A DNA stretch of 64,000 bases from the NCBI RefSeq assembly GCF_001424545.1, contig NZ_LMQL01000008.1:124001-188000 (forward strand). Reading direction: 5' to 3'. This DNA comes from Ramlibacter sp. Leaf400 (GTDB lineage Bacteria > Pseudomonadota > Gammaproteobacteria > Burkholderiales > Burkholderiaceae_C). Numbering within the stretch: the stretch's first letter is position 1; each line of letters begins with the position of its first letter. Below, piece by piece: positions 1 to 8,175 of the stretch. The notes under the pieces are model-generated. The model worked only from the letters and a program-made list of their open reading frames with translations. It did not search any database and had not been told where the DNA came from. Position numbers and translations under genes: made by a program.

Positions 1-439
1 CCACCAGGGTGGACTGCTTCTTCAGCGCATGGGTCAGCCATTCGCCGGTGACGGTGAGCACCGAAAGCAGGTCCTTGGGCTGGTCCTTGGCGTACTCGTC
101 CAGGTAGAAGAAGAGCGTGCCTTCCTCGTAGGGCCCGCGCCAGACGCCGTGGCGGTCCAGGAACTCGGGGGTGGACAGCTGCTCGTGGCCGCGCCAGAAC
201 TCGTTGTCCTTGCAGCGGCGCCCCAGGAATTCGCGCAGCCGGCCCAGCGCGGGGGCCGGCCACACCAGGTGCCGGCCGGCCAGCGCCAGCAGGCCATTGA
301 GGTCGCGGCGCACGTTGAACTTGCCGCCCTGCTTGGCCGCCAGCGTCAGCACGAAGTGCGAACACATGAGGTCGAGCACGGGCGCGTCCTTCAGCCCCGG
401 CGAGGGAAGCATCTGCAGATCGACCGTACGCTTGACCAT
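1..439 (-). CDS. Hypothetical protein, N-terminal part (runs off the left edge)
   Basis: An open frame starts at the ATG at 437-439 and stays open to the window edge, giving about 146 residues. It begins MVKRTVDLQM and contains a Trp/Tyr-rich stretch (FWRGHEQLSTPEFLDRHGVW) and then GPYEEGTLFFYLDEYAKD. There is no signal peptide or membrane segment in the visible part. I do not recognise the family. It is transcribed divergently from ilvA across about 110 bp. Codon use is GC3-rich like the neighbours, and the frame has no stop over 440 bp, so it is probably a real gene. Confidence 0.6.
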   Translation of the reverse strand, partial: MVKRTVDLQMLPSPGLKDAPVLDLMCSHFVLTLAAKQGGKFNVRRDLNGLLALAGRHLVWPAPALGRLREFLGRRCKDNEFWRGHEQLSTPEFLDRHGVWRGPYEEGTLFFYLDEYAKDQPKDLLSVLTVTGEWLTHALKKQSTLV

Positions 440-553
440 GAGGCCGGGCTCCAGGGTTCAGGATTCGCGACGCCTACGATAACTCGGCTTCACCCCGCGT
501 GGAAGGCATTCGCCGCCGCCGGTCGCCCCGCCCGGCCGCACGACAATGCGGCC

Positions 554-1753
554 ATGCTCGAACTCGCCGACATCCGCGCCGCCGCCGGCCGCCTGCAGGG
601 CCAGGTGCTGCGCACGCCCTGCGTCGCTTCGCAGACGCTTTCACAGCTCACCGGGGCCCGCGTCTTCCTCAAATTCGAGAACCTGCAGTTCACCGCCTCC
701 TTCAAGGAGCGGGGGGCCTGCAACAAGCTGACCCAGCTCAGCGAGACGGAACGCGCCCGCGGCGTGATCGCGATGAGCGCCGGCAACCACGCGCAGGGCG
801 TGGCGTACCACGCGCAGCGGCTCGGGCTGCGGGCGGTGATCGTCATGCCGCGATTCACGCCCGGCGTGAAGGTGGAACGCACCCGGGGCTTTGGCGCTCA
901 GGTGGTGCTGCATGGCGACACGCTGGACGAGGCGCGCGGCCATGCGCTGAAGCTGGCCGAAGAACAGGGCCTGACCTTCGTCCACCCGTACGACGACGAG
1001 GCCATCGTCGCCGGCCAGGGGACGGCAGCGCTGGAGATGCTGGAAGACGTGCCGGAGCTCGAGACCCTGGTGGTGTCGGTGGGCGGCGGCGGGCTGATCG
1101 CGGGCATGGCGCTGGCCGCCAAGGCCCTCAAGCCCGGCATCGAGGTCGTGGGCGTGCAGACCCTGCGCTTTCCCAACATGTACAACGCGGTCAAGCAGGC
1201 CACGCTGCCGCAGGGCGTGTCCACGATCGCCGAGGGCATCGCGGTGGGCACGCCGGGCAAGATCCCGCGCGCCATCATCGAGCGCTTCGTCGACGACATC
1301 CTGCTGGTGGACGAGGGCGACATCGAGCAGGCCATCGTGCTGCTGCTGGAGATCGAGAAGACCCTGGTCGAGGGCGCCGGCGCCGCGGGCCTGGCGGCGA
1401 TGCTCAAGCACCCCGAGCGCTTCCGCGGCCGCACCGTCGGGCTGGTGCTGGGCGGCGGCAACATCGACCCGATGCTGCTGGCGGCCATCATCGAGCGCGG
1501 CATGGCCCGCGCCGGGCGGCTGGCCCGCATCCGGGTCTGCGCCCGCGACGTGCCGGGGTCGCTGGCGCGCATCACGGCCACGGTGGCCGAGGCCGGCGCC
1601 AACGTCGACGAGGTCCACCACCAGCGCGCCTTCACCATGCTGGCGGCGCAGAACGTGGAGATCGAGCTGGTGATCCAGACCCGCGGCCCGCAGCACATCG
1701 AGGCGGTGCTGGACGCCCTGCACGCCGCAGGCTTCGAGGCCGAGCGCCAGTAG
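554..1753 (+). CDS. ilvA: Threonine ammonia-lyase (PLP-dependent) with C-terminal ACT domain
   Basis: The enzyme deaminates L-threonine to 2-oxobutanoate and may feed isoleucine synthesis or threonine breakdown. The 399-residue length is that of the short form with a single ACT domain (TIGR01127 type), not the long IlvA with two regulatory domains. The PLP lysine is Lys51 in ASFKERGACNK, and the phosphate-binding loop is SVGGGG at 175-180. The ACT domain starts near residue 324 (RIRVCARDVPGSLARI), so allosteric control by amino acids is likely. The frame is open upstream to position 29, but family alignment and loss of coding character place the start at the ATG at 554. A thioesterase gene follows 25 bp downstream on the same strand. 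Confidence 0.9.
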   Translation: MLELADIRAAAGRLQGQVLRTPCVASQTLSQLTGARVFLKFENLQFTASFKERGACNKLTQLSETERARGVIAMSAGNHAQGVAYHAQRLGLRAVIVMPRFTPGVKVERTRGFGAQVVLHGDTLDEARGHALKLAEEQGLTFVHPYDDEAIVAGQGTAALEMLEDVPELETLVVSVGGGGLIAGMALAAKALKPGIEVVGVQTLRFPNMYNAVKQATLPQGVSTIAEGIAVGTPGKIPRAIIERFVDDILLVDEGDIEQAIVLLLEIEKTLVEGAGAAGLAAMLKHPERFRGRTVGLVLGGGNIDPMLLAAIIERGMARAGRLARIRVCARDVPGSLARITATVAEAGANVDEVHHQRAFTMLAAQNVEIELVIQTRGPQHIEAVLDALHAAGFEAERQ

Positions 1754-1778
1754 GCGCACCTGCTTATCATCCGCCGCC

Positions 1779-2183
1779 ATGACGCTCGACCAGCTGGATG
1801 CCGCCCTTCCCGAGTACTTCGCGCCCTGGGTGCAGGCGCTGGGCCTGCGCGCCGAGGCCTTCGACGCCGACAGCGTGACGCTGCGCCTGCCGCAGAGCGA
1901 CCAGCTCTCGCGCACCGGCAACATGCTGTGCGGCCAGGCCATGATGGCCGCGGCCGACACGGCGATGGTGCTGGCGCTGATCAACCAGTCCGGCGGCTTC
2001 CGCCCCTGCACCACGGTGCAGATGAACACCAGCTTCCTGCGCCCGCTGTCGGGCCAGGACGCCCTGGTGCAGGCGCGGATCGTGCGCGCCGGCAAGGCGC
2101 TGGCCTTCGGCGAGATCGACATCCGCGGCGCGCAGGACGGCAAGAGCGTCTGCCGGGCCAGCACCACGTACGCCCTGCTCTAG
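1779..2183 (+). CDS. PaaI-type hotdog-fold thioesterase
   Basis: A 134-residue single hotdog domain, the usual length for PaaI/YbgC-like acyl-CoA thioesterases. The segment MLCGQAMMAAADTAMVLALI corresponds to the conserved region around the active-site helix, and TTVQMNTSFLRPL is the strand that normally carries the substrate-facing residues. The classic HGG motif is replaced by LCGQ, so the substrate cannot be guessed. It lies 25 bp downstream of ilvA and may be cotranscribed with it. Cytosolic; hydrolysis of a small acyl- or aryl-CoA is inferred from the family only. Confidence 0.8.
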   Translation: MTLDQLDAALPEYFAPWVQALGLRAEAFDADSVTLRLPQSDQLSRTGNMLCGQAMMAAADTAMVLALINQSGGFRPCTTVQMNTSFLRPLSGQDALVQARIVRAGKALAFGEIDIRGAQDGKSVCRASTTYALL

Positions 2184-2237
2184 CGCCGCGCGCGGATTAG
2201 AATCGTCGGTTTCCGAACCCCCAACCGCACGACAGCA

Positions 2238-2390
2238 ATGGCCAGCACCGAACACCGCCACAGCCACGGCGAATCCCACGAGCCCGAGGACACCGTCGAA
2301 GCCATCGTCCCCCTGATGCCGATCGTGCTGCCCGTCGTGGGCGGCGTGCTGATGTTCCTGCTGGCGTTCATCGCCATCTACATGGCCTGA
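2238..2390 (+). CDS. Small single-pass membrane protein (50 aa)
   Basis: The ATG at 2238 opens a 50-codon frame. It has a His/Glu-rich polar N-terminus (MASTEHRHSHGESHEPEDTV) and one hydrophobic helix covering about residues 20-48 (VPLMPIVLPVVGGVLMFLLA). It sits between the thioesterase and a good intrinsic terminator that starts 28 bp after its stop, which fits a real transcribed gene at the end of a unit. The histidine-rich head could bind metal, but that is only inference. I do not know its function. Confidence 0.65.
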   Translation: MASTEHRHSHGESHEPEDTVEAIVPLMPIVLPVVGGVLMFLLAFIAIYMA

Positions 2391-2418
2391 TCCGCGCCCC
2401 CGACAGACTCTTCCGTGG

Positions 2419-2457
2419 ACAGCCCGGACCGTGCAAACGGCCGGGCTGTTTGCTTTT
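2419..2457 (+). terminator. Rho-independent terminator
   Basis: A perfect 9-bp stem, ACAGCCCGG at 2419-2427 and CCGGGCTGT at 2441-2449, encloses a 13-nt loop and is followed by TTGCTTTT. It ends the transcription unit of the 50-residue membrane protein and separates it from pckG. Confidence 0.75.
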
Positions 2458-2728
2458 GACTGCCGCGCTTCGGCGTTGCGCATAACCCCATGCATGTTTT
2501 GCATGGTTTCGGGCAGTTGCGGAAGCCAAGTCCAGTTGCCCCTCCCTAGAATCCACGATTCCAGCCGACCCGCGGACGGTGACTGAAGCCCTTGCAGCGA
2601 CCCTGTCGCCCTGGGCGAACACCCCGCACGCCGACTGAGCCAAGCCCGGTTTCAAAAAGGCGCGCCCGGCCCGATTGCAGAGCTCCACCTTCCTGAAACC
2701 CGGTTTTCAATTCAGGAGCTTTGTGCCA
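2458..2728. other. Non-coding region upstream of pckG
   Basis: No convincing gene is visible in this stretch. It contains the palindrome at 2488-2506, a -10-like TAGAAT at 2547-2552 without a well-spaced -35, and two near-identical short stretches (CCCGGTTTCAA near 2645 and CCCGGTTTTCAA near 2699). It presumably holds the pckG promoter and a 5' leader. Confidence 0.4.
2488..2506. promoter_or_regulatory. Palindrome CCATGCA-N5-TGCATGG, candidate operator of pckG
   Basis: A perfect 7-bp inverted repeat (2488-2494 and 2500-2506) with a 5-bp AT-rich centre lies about 220 bp before the pckG start and 40-60 bp before the TAGAAT hexamer. The size and symmetry suit a dimeric regulator. Which protein binds is unknown. 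Confidence 0.4.
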
Positions 2729-4579
2729 ATGAACTCACCCGTGATGCAGGGGTTGAACCTCAACGCCCCTTCGTACGTCCGAAACGCCCGGCTCATCGCC
2801 TGGGTCGCGGACATGGTCGCCCTGTGCAAGCCCGACTCCGTCTACTGGTGCGACGGCAGCCAGGAGGAATACGACCGCCTGTGCCAGCAGCTGGTGGACG
2901 CCGGCACCTTCAAGAAGCTGGACCCGGTCAAGCGCCCCGGCTCCTACCTGGCCTGGTCGGATCCCAGCGACGTCGCCCGCGTGGAGGACCGCACCTTCAT
3001 CTGCTCGCGCACCAAGGAAGAAGCCGGCCCCACCAACAACTGGATGGACCCGGCGCAGATGCGCGCCACCCTGCAGCCCCTGTTCGACGGCTGCATGCGC
3101 GGCCGCACCATGTACGTGGTGCCGTTCTCCATGGGCCCGCTGGGCTCGCCCATCGCCCACGTCGGCATCGAGCTGTCCGACAGCCCGTACGTGGCGGTGA
3201 ACATGAAGATCATGACCCGCATGGGCAAGGCGGTGTACGAGGTGCTGGGCGTGGACGGCGAGTTCGTTCCCTGCGTGCACACCGTCGGCGCGCCGCTGGA
3301 GCCGGGCCAGCAGGACGTGTCCTGGCCCTGCAACAAGACCAAGTACATCGTCCACTACCCGGAGACGCGCGAGATCTGGTCGTACGGCTCGGGCTACGGC
3401 GGCAATGCGCTGCTGGGCAAGAAGTGCTTCGCCCTGCGCATCGCCTCCACCATGGGCCGCGACGAAGGCTGGCTGGCCGAGCACATGCTGATCCTGGGCG
3501 TGACCAACCCCGAGGGCCGCAAGTACCACGTGGCGGCGGCCTTCCCCTCGGCCTGCGGCAAGACCAACTTCGCCATGCTGATCCCGCCCAAGGGCTTCGA
3601 GGGCTGGAAGGTCACGACCATCGGCGACGACATCGCCTGGATCAAGCCGGGCCCGGGCGGGCGCCTGTACGCCATCAACCCGGAAGCGGGCTACTTCGGC
3701 GTGGCGCCGGGCACCAACACGGACACCAATCCGAACTGCATGGCCAGCCTGGACAAGAACGTCATCTTCACCAACGTCGCCCTCACCGATGACGGCGACG
3801 TGTGGTGGGAAGGCATGGGCCCGGCGCCGGCGCACGCCGTCGACTGGCAGGGCAAGGACTGGACGCCGGCGCTCTCCAAGGAGACCGGCGCCAAGGCCGC
3901 CCACCCGAACGCGCGCTTCACCGTGGCGGCCATCAACAACCCGGCGCTCGACCCGGCCTGGGACGATCCCAAGGGCGTGGCGATCGACGCCTTCATCTTC
4001 GGCGGCCGCCGCTCCACCACCGTGCCGCTGGTGACCGAGGCGCGCGACTGGGTCGAAGGCGTCTACATGGCCGCGACCATGGGCTCGGAAACCACCGCCG
4101 CGGCCTTCGGCCAGCAGGGTGTGGTGCGCCGTGACCCGTTCGCCATGCTGCCTTTCGCCGGCTACAACATGAGCGACTACTTCCAGCACTGGCTGCAGCT
4201 GGGCACCAGGCTCAAGGCGTCCGGCGCGCAGCTGCCGCGCATCTACACGACCAACTGGTTCCGCAAGGGCGAGGACGGCAAGTTCGTCTGGCCCGGCTAC
4301 GGCGAGAACATGCGCGTGCTCAAGTGGATGATCGACCGCATCGAGGGCAAGGCCGACGGCCAGGAGCACGTGTTCGGCGTGAGCCCGCGCTACGAGGAGC
4401 TCAACTGGACCGGCCTGGACTTCTCGCAGGAGCAGTTCACCTCCGTCACCAGCATCGACAAGGCCGCCTGGCAAAAGGAGATGGTCCTGCACGCCGAGCT
4501 GTTCCAGCAGCTGGCGTACCACCTGCCGCAGGAGCTGGGCGAGACCAAGGCGAAGATCGAGAAGCGCCTGGCCGCCTGA
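2729..4579 (+). CDS. pckG: Phosphoenolpyruvate carboxykinase (GTP)
   Basis: The enzyme converts oxaloacetate and GTP to phosphoenolpyruvate, CO2 and GDP, the entry step of gluconeogenesis from TCA intermediates. The 616-residue length and motifs match the GTP-dependent family. The P-loop with the reactive cysteine is FPSACGKTN at 272-280 (Cys276, Lys278, Thr279), the PEP/oxaloacetate region includes [13 protein letters not shown] near 221-233, and the guanine-binding [12 protein letters not shown] and [10 protein letters not shown] segments lie in the C-terminal half. The start at 2729 is chosen because AGGAG lies at 2714-2718 and family members begin close to [14 protein letters not shown]. 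It is monocistronic, with a terminator right after the stop. Confidence 0.97.
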   Translation: MNSPVMQGLNLNAPSYVRNARLIAWVADMVALCKPDSVYWCDGSQEEYDRLCQQLVDAGTFKKLDPVKRPGSYLAWSDPSDVARVEDRTFICSRTKEEAGPTNNWMDPAQMRATLQPLFDGCMRGRTMYVVPFSMGPLGSPIAHVGIELSDSPYVAVNMKIMTRMGKAVYEVLGVDGEFVPCVHTVGAPLEPGQQDVSWPCNKTKYIVHYPETREIWSYGSGYGGNALLGKKCFALRIASTMGRDEGWLAEHMLILGVTNPEGRKYHVAAAFPSACGKTNFAMLIPPKGFEGWKVTTIGDDIAWIKPGPGGRLYAINPEAGYFGVAPGTNTDTNPNCMASLDKNVIFTNVALTDDGDVWWEGMGPAPAHAVDWQGKDWTPALSKETGAKAAHPNARFTVAAINNPALDPAWDDPKGVAIDAFIFGGRRSTTVPLVTEARDWVEGVYMAATMGSETTAAAFGQQGVVRRDPFAMLPFAGYNMSDYFQHWLQLGTRLKASGAQLPRIYTTNWFRKGEDGKFVWPGYGENMRVLKWMIDRIEGKADGQEHVFGVSPRYEELNWTGLDFSQEQFTSVTSIDKAAWQKEMVLHAELFQQLAYHLPQELGETKAKIEKRLAA

Positions 4580-4602
4580 TCCCGGCACGACGCCCAAAAG
4601 AA

Positions 4603-4627
4603 AACAGCCGCCCGAGGGCGGCTGTTT
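4603..4627 (+). terminator. Rho-independent terminator of pckG
   Basis: AACAGCCGCCC at 4603-4613 pairs perfectly with GGGCGGCTGTT at 4616-4626 and is followed by TTTCGTTT. An A-rich run precedes it, so it may also end the small minus-strand gene that terminates at 4649. Confidence 0.85.
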
Positions 4628-4648
4628 CGTTTCCGGGACGCGCCCGGA

Positions 4649-4801
4649 TCAGCGGTGGGCGGCGTCCAGGCGCTGGCGGCGGCGCTGGGCCTTGCGCCGG
4701 GCCTGGCGCTGGGCCCAGCCGTCGAGGCGGGCCAGCACCGGCGCCGGCAGTGCCGCCAGCAGGCCCCGCCAGACCAGGCGGACGGCGCGCAGCAGCAGCA
4801 C
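4649..4801 (-). CDS. Small arginine-rich protein (50 aa), possible extension of the upstream gene
   Basis: The GTG at 4799-4801 opens a frame for 50 residues. A hydrophobic start (VLLLRAVRLVWRGLLAALPA) is followed by a strongly basic tail (RQARRKAQRRRQRL). It lies in exactly the same frame as the 146-residue gene just upstream. Only one TGA (4811-4813) and three sense codons separate them, so it may be a translationally coupled small protein, a product of stop readthrough, or a piece cut off by a nonsense mutation. Function unknown. Confidence 0.45.
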   Translation of the reverse strand: MLLLRAVRLVWRGLLAALPAPVLARLDGWAQRQARRKAQRRRQRLDAAHR

Positions 4802-4810
4802 GGGAGCAGC

Positions 4811-5251
4811 TCAGTAGTAGCTGCGGACGCTGCGCGACGCTTCGGCCGACATGGCGCGGCTGAGGTCGGCCATCACGCGGGCGTCGGTCAGGGCCACGTC
4901 CCAGTACTTGCGGTCCTCGGCGACCTGGCGGCGGGCGGCGGCGCCGGCCTTCACGCGGCCGCTCACGGCGCGCACGAAGCTGCGGGCCGGGCCGGCCAAC
5001 AGGGCCATCCCGGCGAACGCGATGGTCCACAGGATGATCCAGGCGGCCAGCAGGTGGCCTTCGGTCCAGGTGTCGACCACTTCGTTGGCCACGACCACCA
5101 GGGCGGATACGACAGCGGCCAGCAGCAGCGTCGCGGCGCCGCGGGCGCCGTTGAAGCCTGAGGCGATCTCCCGCAGGGCGCCGGCGGCGCGCTGGACGCG
5201 CTCCACTCCGGGGTGCTGGGTGGGATGGTCGATGTGAGCGAATTGGGTCAT
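4811..5251 (-). CDS. Hypothetical membrane protein with two transmembrane helices (146 aa)
   Basis: The start MTQFAHIDHP at 5251 follows a strong AGGAGG ribosome site; the frame stays open further upstream but has no better start. Two hydrophobic helices (AATLLLAAVVSALVVVANEVV-like near residues 40-60, and AAWIILWTIAFAGMALLAG near 70-88) are followed by a basic stretch and a helical tail ending SVRSYY. I do not recognise a named family. The gene is divergent from the LysR gene at 5367 and has its own clear promoter with a palindrome in the spacer. The C-terminus is followed in frame by another 50-codon open stretch (see 4649-4801). Confidence 0.65.
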   Translation of the reverse strand: MTQFAHIDHPTQHPGVERVQRAAGALREIASGFNGARGAATLLLAAVVSALVVVANEVVDTWTEGHLLAAWIILWTIAFAGMALLAGPARSFVRAVSGRVKAGAAARRQVAEDRKYWDVALTDARVMADLSRAMSAEASRSVRSYY

Positions 5252-5296
5252 GGTGTTTTCCTCCTGATAGGCGCGTGCCGTTTTGGCACAGGGCAT

Positions 5297-5325
5297 AGAT
5301 TAGGGTTGACCCTGATATTTTTCAA
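5297..5325 (-). promoter_or_regulatory. Sigma70 promoter with AGGG-N4-CCCT operator in the spacer
   Basis: Read on the minus strand, TTGAAA (5325-5320) and TAATCT (5302-5297) are separated by exactly 17 bp. The palindrome AGGG-TCAA-CCCT (5313-5302) fills the downstream part of the spacer. A protein bound there would block RNA polymerase. The promoter serves the 146-residue membrane protein gene. Confidence 0.6.
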
Positions 5326-5366
5326 ATCACAGTTTGTTATGCCAAACATTCAGGAGAATGATGGTA

Positions 5367-6326
5367 ATGCCGAACTTCCGAACCTTTGACCTGAATTTGT
5401 TGCGGGTGTTCGACCAGGTCATGGCCGAGCGCAACCTCACCCGTGCCGCCGAGAACCTGTCCATGACCCAGCCGGCGGTGAGCAACGCGCTCAACCGCCT
5501 GCGCGATGCCCTGGGCGACAAGCTGGTGGTCCGCAGCGGCTACGGGGTCGAACCCACGGCACGCGCTCTGGCATTGTGGCCGGCGGTAAGTGATGCCTTA
5601 CGTCAGCTGGAGGGCGCCCTGTCCCCGGGCCAGTTCATCGCCTCCGAAGCCGGCAACACTTTCGTGCTGGCCATGGCCGATGCGACCGCGGCCGAGCTCA
5701 TGCCGGGCCTGGTGGAGATCATCGAGCGCGACGCCCCCGGGATCTCCATGCGCGTGCTGCCCCTGGCCACCCGGGACCCGCGCCGCCTCCTGGACCAAGG
5801 CGAGATCGACCTGGCCGTGGGATTCTTCCCGGCCGTGCTGGCCGACCTCACGGCCCAGTCGCAAGCCGGCAACAGGCCGGCTTTCGACCACCAGCGGCTC
5901 TACGACGGCCGCTACGTCTGCGTGATGCGCCGCGGGCATCCCCTGTCCGCCGGTCCGCTGACACTGGACCGGTTCTGCGCCGCCCACCACATGCTGGTGA
6001 GCTTCTCGGGCCGGCCCTACGGGTTCATCGACGAAAGCCTGGCCGCGCTCGGGCGCAAGCGCCGCATCGTGCTGACCGTCAACCAGTTCTTCACGGCCGG
6101 GCGGGTGGTGGCGCGGTCCGACCTGCTCACGGTGCTGCCGCGCCACTTCGTCGGCGTGACCGGCATGGAGTCGGACCTGGTGGTGCGCGAGCTGCCGTTC
6201 GACGTGCCGCTGGTGCACGTCGACTCGCTCTGGCACCACCGCCAGGGCCAGCGCAGCGAGCACGCCTGGTTGCGGCTGGCGGTCTGGGCGGCCGCCCGCA
6301 AGGCTTTCGAAGGCGAGCGCGAGTAA
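5367..6326 (+). CDS. LysR-family transcriptional regulator
   Basis: A 319-residue LysR regulator. The N-terminal winged helix-turn-helix covers about residues 5-65 (LLRVFDQVMAERNLTRAAEN, then SMTQPAVSNALNRLRDALGD) and the C-terminal half is the effector-binding domain. Three in-frame ATGs lie at 5358, 5361 and 5367. AGGAG at 5352-5356 gives the best spacing for 5367, which yields MPNFRTFDLNLLRVF, the usual beginning for this NodD/SyrM-like subgroup. The gene is flanked by two minus-strand genes whose promoters share AGGG-N4-CCCT, so they are its likely targets. Effector unknown. Confidence 0.88.
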   Translation: MPNFRTFDLNLLRVFDQVMAERNLTRAAENLSMTQPAVSNALNRLRDALGDKLVVRSGYGVEPTARALALWPAVSDALRQLEGALSPGQFIASEAGNTFVLAMADATAAELMPGLVEIIERDAPGISMRVLPLATRDPRRLLDQGEIDLAVGFFPAVLADLTAQSQAGNRPAFDHQRLYDGRYVCVMRRGHPLSAGPLTLDRFCAAHHMLVSFSGRPYGFIDESLAALGRKRRIVLTVNQFFTAGRVVARSDLLTVLPRHFVGVTGMESDLVVRELPFDVPLVHVDSLWHHRQGQRSEHAWLRLAVWAAARKAFEGERE

Positions 6327-6351
6327 CGCCTTCCTCAGGCGGAGCGACCGG

Positions 6352-6528
6352 TCAGCGGACCACGCGCAGCCAGGCGGCGGCGTTCTGGCGCAGCTCGCGG
6401 GCCTGGCCCGGGTTGCGGCCGGCGCGGGCACCGGCCTGCTCGAGGAGGCGCTGCACCGGGTCGGCGGGCCGGGTGGCGGTACCCGGCAGGGAGAACATTC
6501 GGGTGATAGAGGTGAGGACGGACATCAT
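6352..6528 (-). CDS. Small hypothetical protein (58 aa)
   Basis: The ATG at 6528 (a second ATG at 6525) starts MMSVLTSITRMFSLPGTATR, and the frame ends AAAWLRVVR. It is basic and helical, with Gln/Arg-rich residues in the second half, and has no clear membrane segment. The frame extends upstream to a GTG at 6540. A well-spaced promoter 43-70 bp upstream supports transcription. It converges on the LysR gene, which ends 25 bp before this gene's stop. Family unknown. Confidence 0.55.
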   Translation of the reverse strand: MMSVLTSITRMFSLPGTATRPADPVQRLLEQAGARAGRNPGQARELRQNAAAWLRVVR

Positions 6529-6570
6529 GGCGAGGGTCACCGGGAAGGTGCGTTTGGCGGGGATGTAGGA

Positions 6571-6598
6571 AGACTAAGGGTTTTCCCTAGAACTACAA
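6571..6598 (-). promoter_or_regulatory. Sigma70-like promoter with AGGG-N4-CCCT palindrome in the spacer
   Basis: On the minus strand TTGTAG (6598-6593) and TAGTCT (6576-6571) are 16 bp apart. The spacer carries CTAGGG-AAAA-CCCT, the same AGGG-N4-CCCT core and the same position relative to the -10 as in the promoter at 5297-5325. It drives the 58-residue gene. Confidence 0.5.
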
Positions 6599-6721
6599 CC
6601 CCAGCGGGTTTTTTCGTCCATGCCCGTTCCGCATGGGGCCACCTGGCCGGGAACATGACGCGGCCGTTCCGCCGCCCCTTTCGGGTGCAGCCGGCCCCGG
6701 CGGCCCGGTCGCCCGCCGACA

Positions 6722-7573
6722 ATGGCGCCCGTGAAGTTCCAGCTGCTGTCCGACCTCCACCTCGAAACCCAACCGGACCGGCAGTTCTCCCCCGCCCCCG
6801 GCGCCGACCTCCTGCTGCTGGCCGGCGACGTCGGTTCGTACCAGCCCGGCAGTGCCCTGCCCGGCGGCGACTTCGGCCTCGAGCGCTTCTCCCCCCGCAA
6901 CGGCTGGCCGGTGCCGGTGCTGTTCGTGCCCGGCAACCACGAGTACGACAACCTCGACTTCGATGCCACCCACGCCCGGCTGCGCGAGACCTGCGACCGG
7001 CTGGGCATCACCTGGCTGGAGCGCGAGGTGCTGGTGCTGGACGGCGTGCGCTTCGTCGGCACCACGCTCTGGACCGACTTCGATGCGCTGGCTCTGCAGG
7101 CGCCGGACACCACCCGCGCGCTGCGGCGGCGCGAGAAGGCCTTCCGCGCCGCGAACTTCTACCTGACCAAGACCGGCGCCACCCGGCGCGGCGAACCGCT
7201 GCTGGCCGAGGCCTGGCGCGAACTGGGCGTGGAAAGCCAGCAGTGGCTGCGCGAGGCCCTGGCCCAGCCTTTCGACGGGCCGACCGTGGTCGCCACCCAT
7301 TTCGCGCCTTCGCTGCGCAGCGCCGATCCGCGCTACGGTCTCACGCCCGGCACCGCGGGCTTCTGCAACGCCCTGGACGAGCTGCTGCCGCTGGCGGACC
7401 TGTGGGTGCACGGGCACCTGCACTGCCCGCAGGACTACGTGGTTGGTGGCTGCCGGGTCGTGGCCAACCCGCTGGGCTATGCGCGCAAGGGCGAGCAGGA
7501 CGCCTTCCGGCCGCACATGGTGCTGGAGGTGCCGGCGCTGCCGGCGGCGCTCAACGCGCGCTCAGGCCGTTGA
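6722..7573 (+). CDS. Calcineurin-like metallophosphoesterase
   Basis: A 283-residue cytosolic phosphoesterase. The five metal-binding blocks are visible: SDLHLE (Asp11, His13), AGDVG (Asp36), PGNHEYDN (about 70-77), THFAPS (about 194-199) and HGHLHCPQDY (about 228-237). The two-metal active site is therefore complete, but the substrate cannot be read from the sequence. A GTG at 6731 (VKFQLLSDLH) is an alternative start. The 3' end overlaps the convergent TetR gene by 23 bp, so the two transcripts are antisense at their ends. Confidence 0.85.
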   Translation: MAPVKFQLLSDLHLETQPDRQFSPAPGADLLLLAGDVGSYQPGSALPGGDFGLERFSPRNGWPVPVLFVPGNHEYDNLDFDATHARLRETCDRLGITWLEREVLVLDGVRFVGTTLWTDFDALALQAPDTTRALRRREKAFRAANFYLTKTGATRRGEPLLAEAWRELGVESQQWLREALAQPFDGPTVVATHFAPSLRSADPRYGLTPGTAGFCNALDELLPLADLWVHGHLHCPQDYVVGGCRVVANPLGYARKGEQDAFRPHMVLEVPALPAALNARSGR

Positions 7574-8165
7574 AGCAGGTGCCCACCACCAGCTCGACGA
7601 TCTCCTCGTCGTCGTGCTGGCCGCCGGAGCGCAGGAACTCCACCACCGGATCGCACGCACGGGCGTAGAGCGTGTAGAGCACGGCCTCCCGCGGCAGCCG
7701 CGCGTCGATCGTGCCCTCGCGCTGCCCCGCATCGATCCACACACCGAGCTGCTCGCTGATGCGCGTCATGGCGTCGATGTAGTCGCGGTTGGACGTCAGC
7801 GCCGCGCGCAGCGACGAGTTCTGGCTTGGCAGCGAAGGCATCTGGCCGGCCAGCCGCACCTGCAGTGTCCAGCGAACGAGGGCCTTGAGCTTGTCCTGCA
7901 CCGGCAGCTGGGGATCGATCTCCGACAGGAACTGCTGCGCGCGCCGCATGACGCGCACCATCGCCGCGGCGGCGAGGTCTTCCTTGCTGGGAAAGTGCTT
8001 GTACAGGCTGGCCTTGGCGATGCCGACGGCGGCGGCGACCTCGTCGACCGTCATCGCATCGAAGCCTTTTTCGGCCAGCAGCCGGTTGACGTTCTGGATG
8101 ATGGCCTCCTCGCGCGCGGCCAGCATCTGCTCCTTGAAGGAAGGCCGGGCGGCGACGGTGCTCAT
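7551..8165 (-). CDS. TetR-family transcriptional regulator
   Basis: 204 residues with an N-terminal helix-turn-helix (about residues 15-62: AIIQNVNRLLAEKGFDAMTV, then VGIAKASLYKHFPSKEDL). A large C-terminal ligand domain follows, with a Met/Arg-rich start (AAMVRVMRRAQQFL). It starts 10 bp after the stop of the ArgP-like gene on the same strand, so it is probably the second gene of that unit. Its targets and ligand are not evident. Confidence 0.85.
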   Translation of the reverse strand: MSTVAARPSFKEQMLAAREEAIIQNVNRLLAEKGFDAMTVDEVAAAVGIAKASLYKHFPSKEDLAAAAMVRVMRRAQQFLSEIDPQLPVQDKLKALVRWTLQVRLAGQMPSLPSQNSSLRAALTSNRDYIDAMTRISEQLGVWIDAGQREGTIDARLPREAVLYTLYARACDPVVEFLRSGGQHDDEEIVELVVGTCFNGLSAR

Positions 8166-8175
8166 GCCGGAAATT

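Noticed and set aside
29..553. An N-terminal extension of about 175 codons on threonine ammonia-lyase
   Set aside because: The real lyase begins at 554. The upstream part overlaps a convincing minus-strand gene (1-439) and has antisense-like composition.
2735..4597. A 620-codon minus-strand frame opposite pckG
   Set aside because: It is a mirror frame of pckG, with Val/Ala/His/Gly-rich low-information sequence. The plus strand has complete PEPCK motifs.
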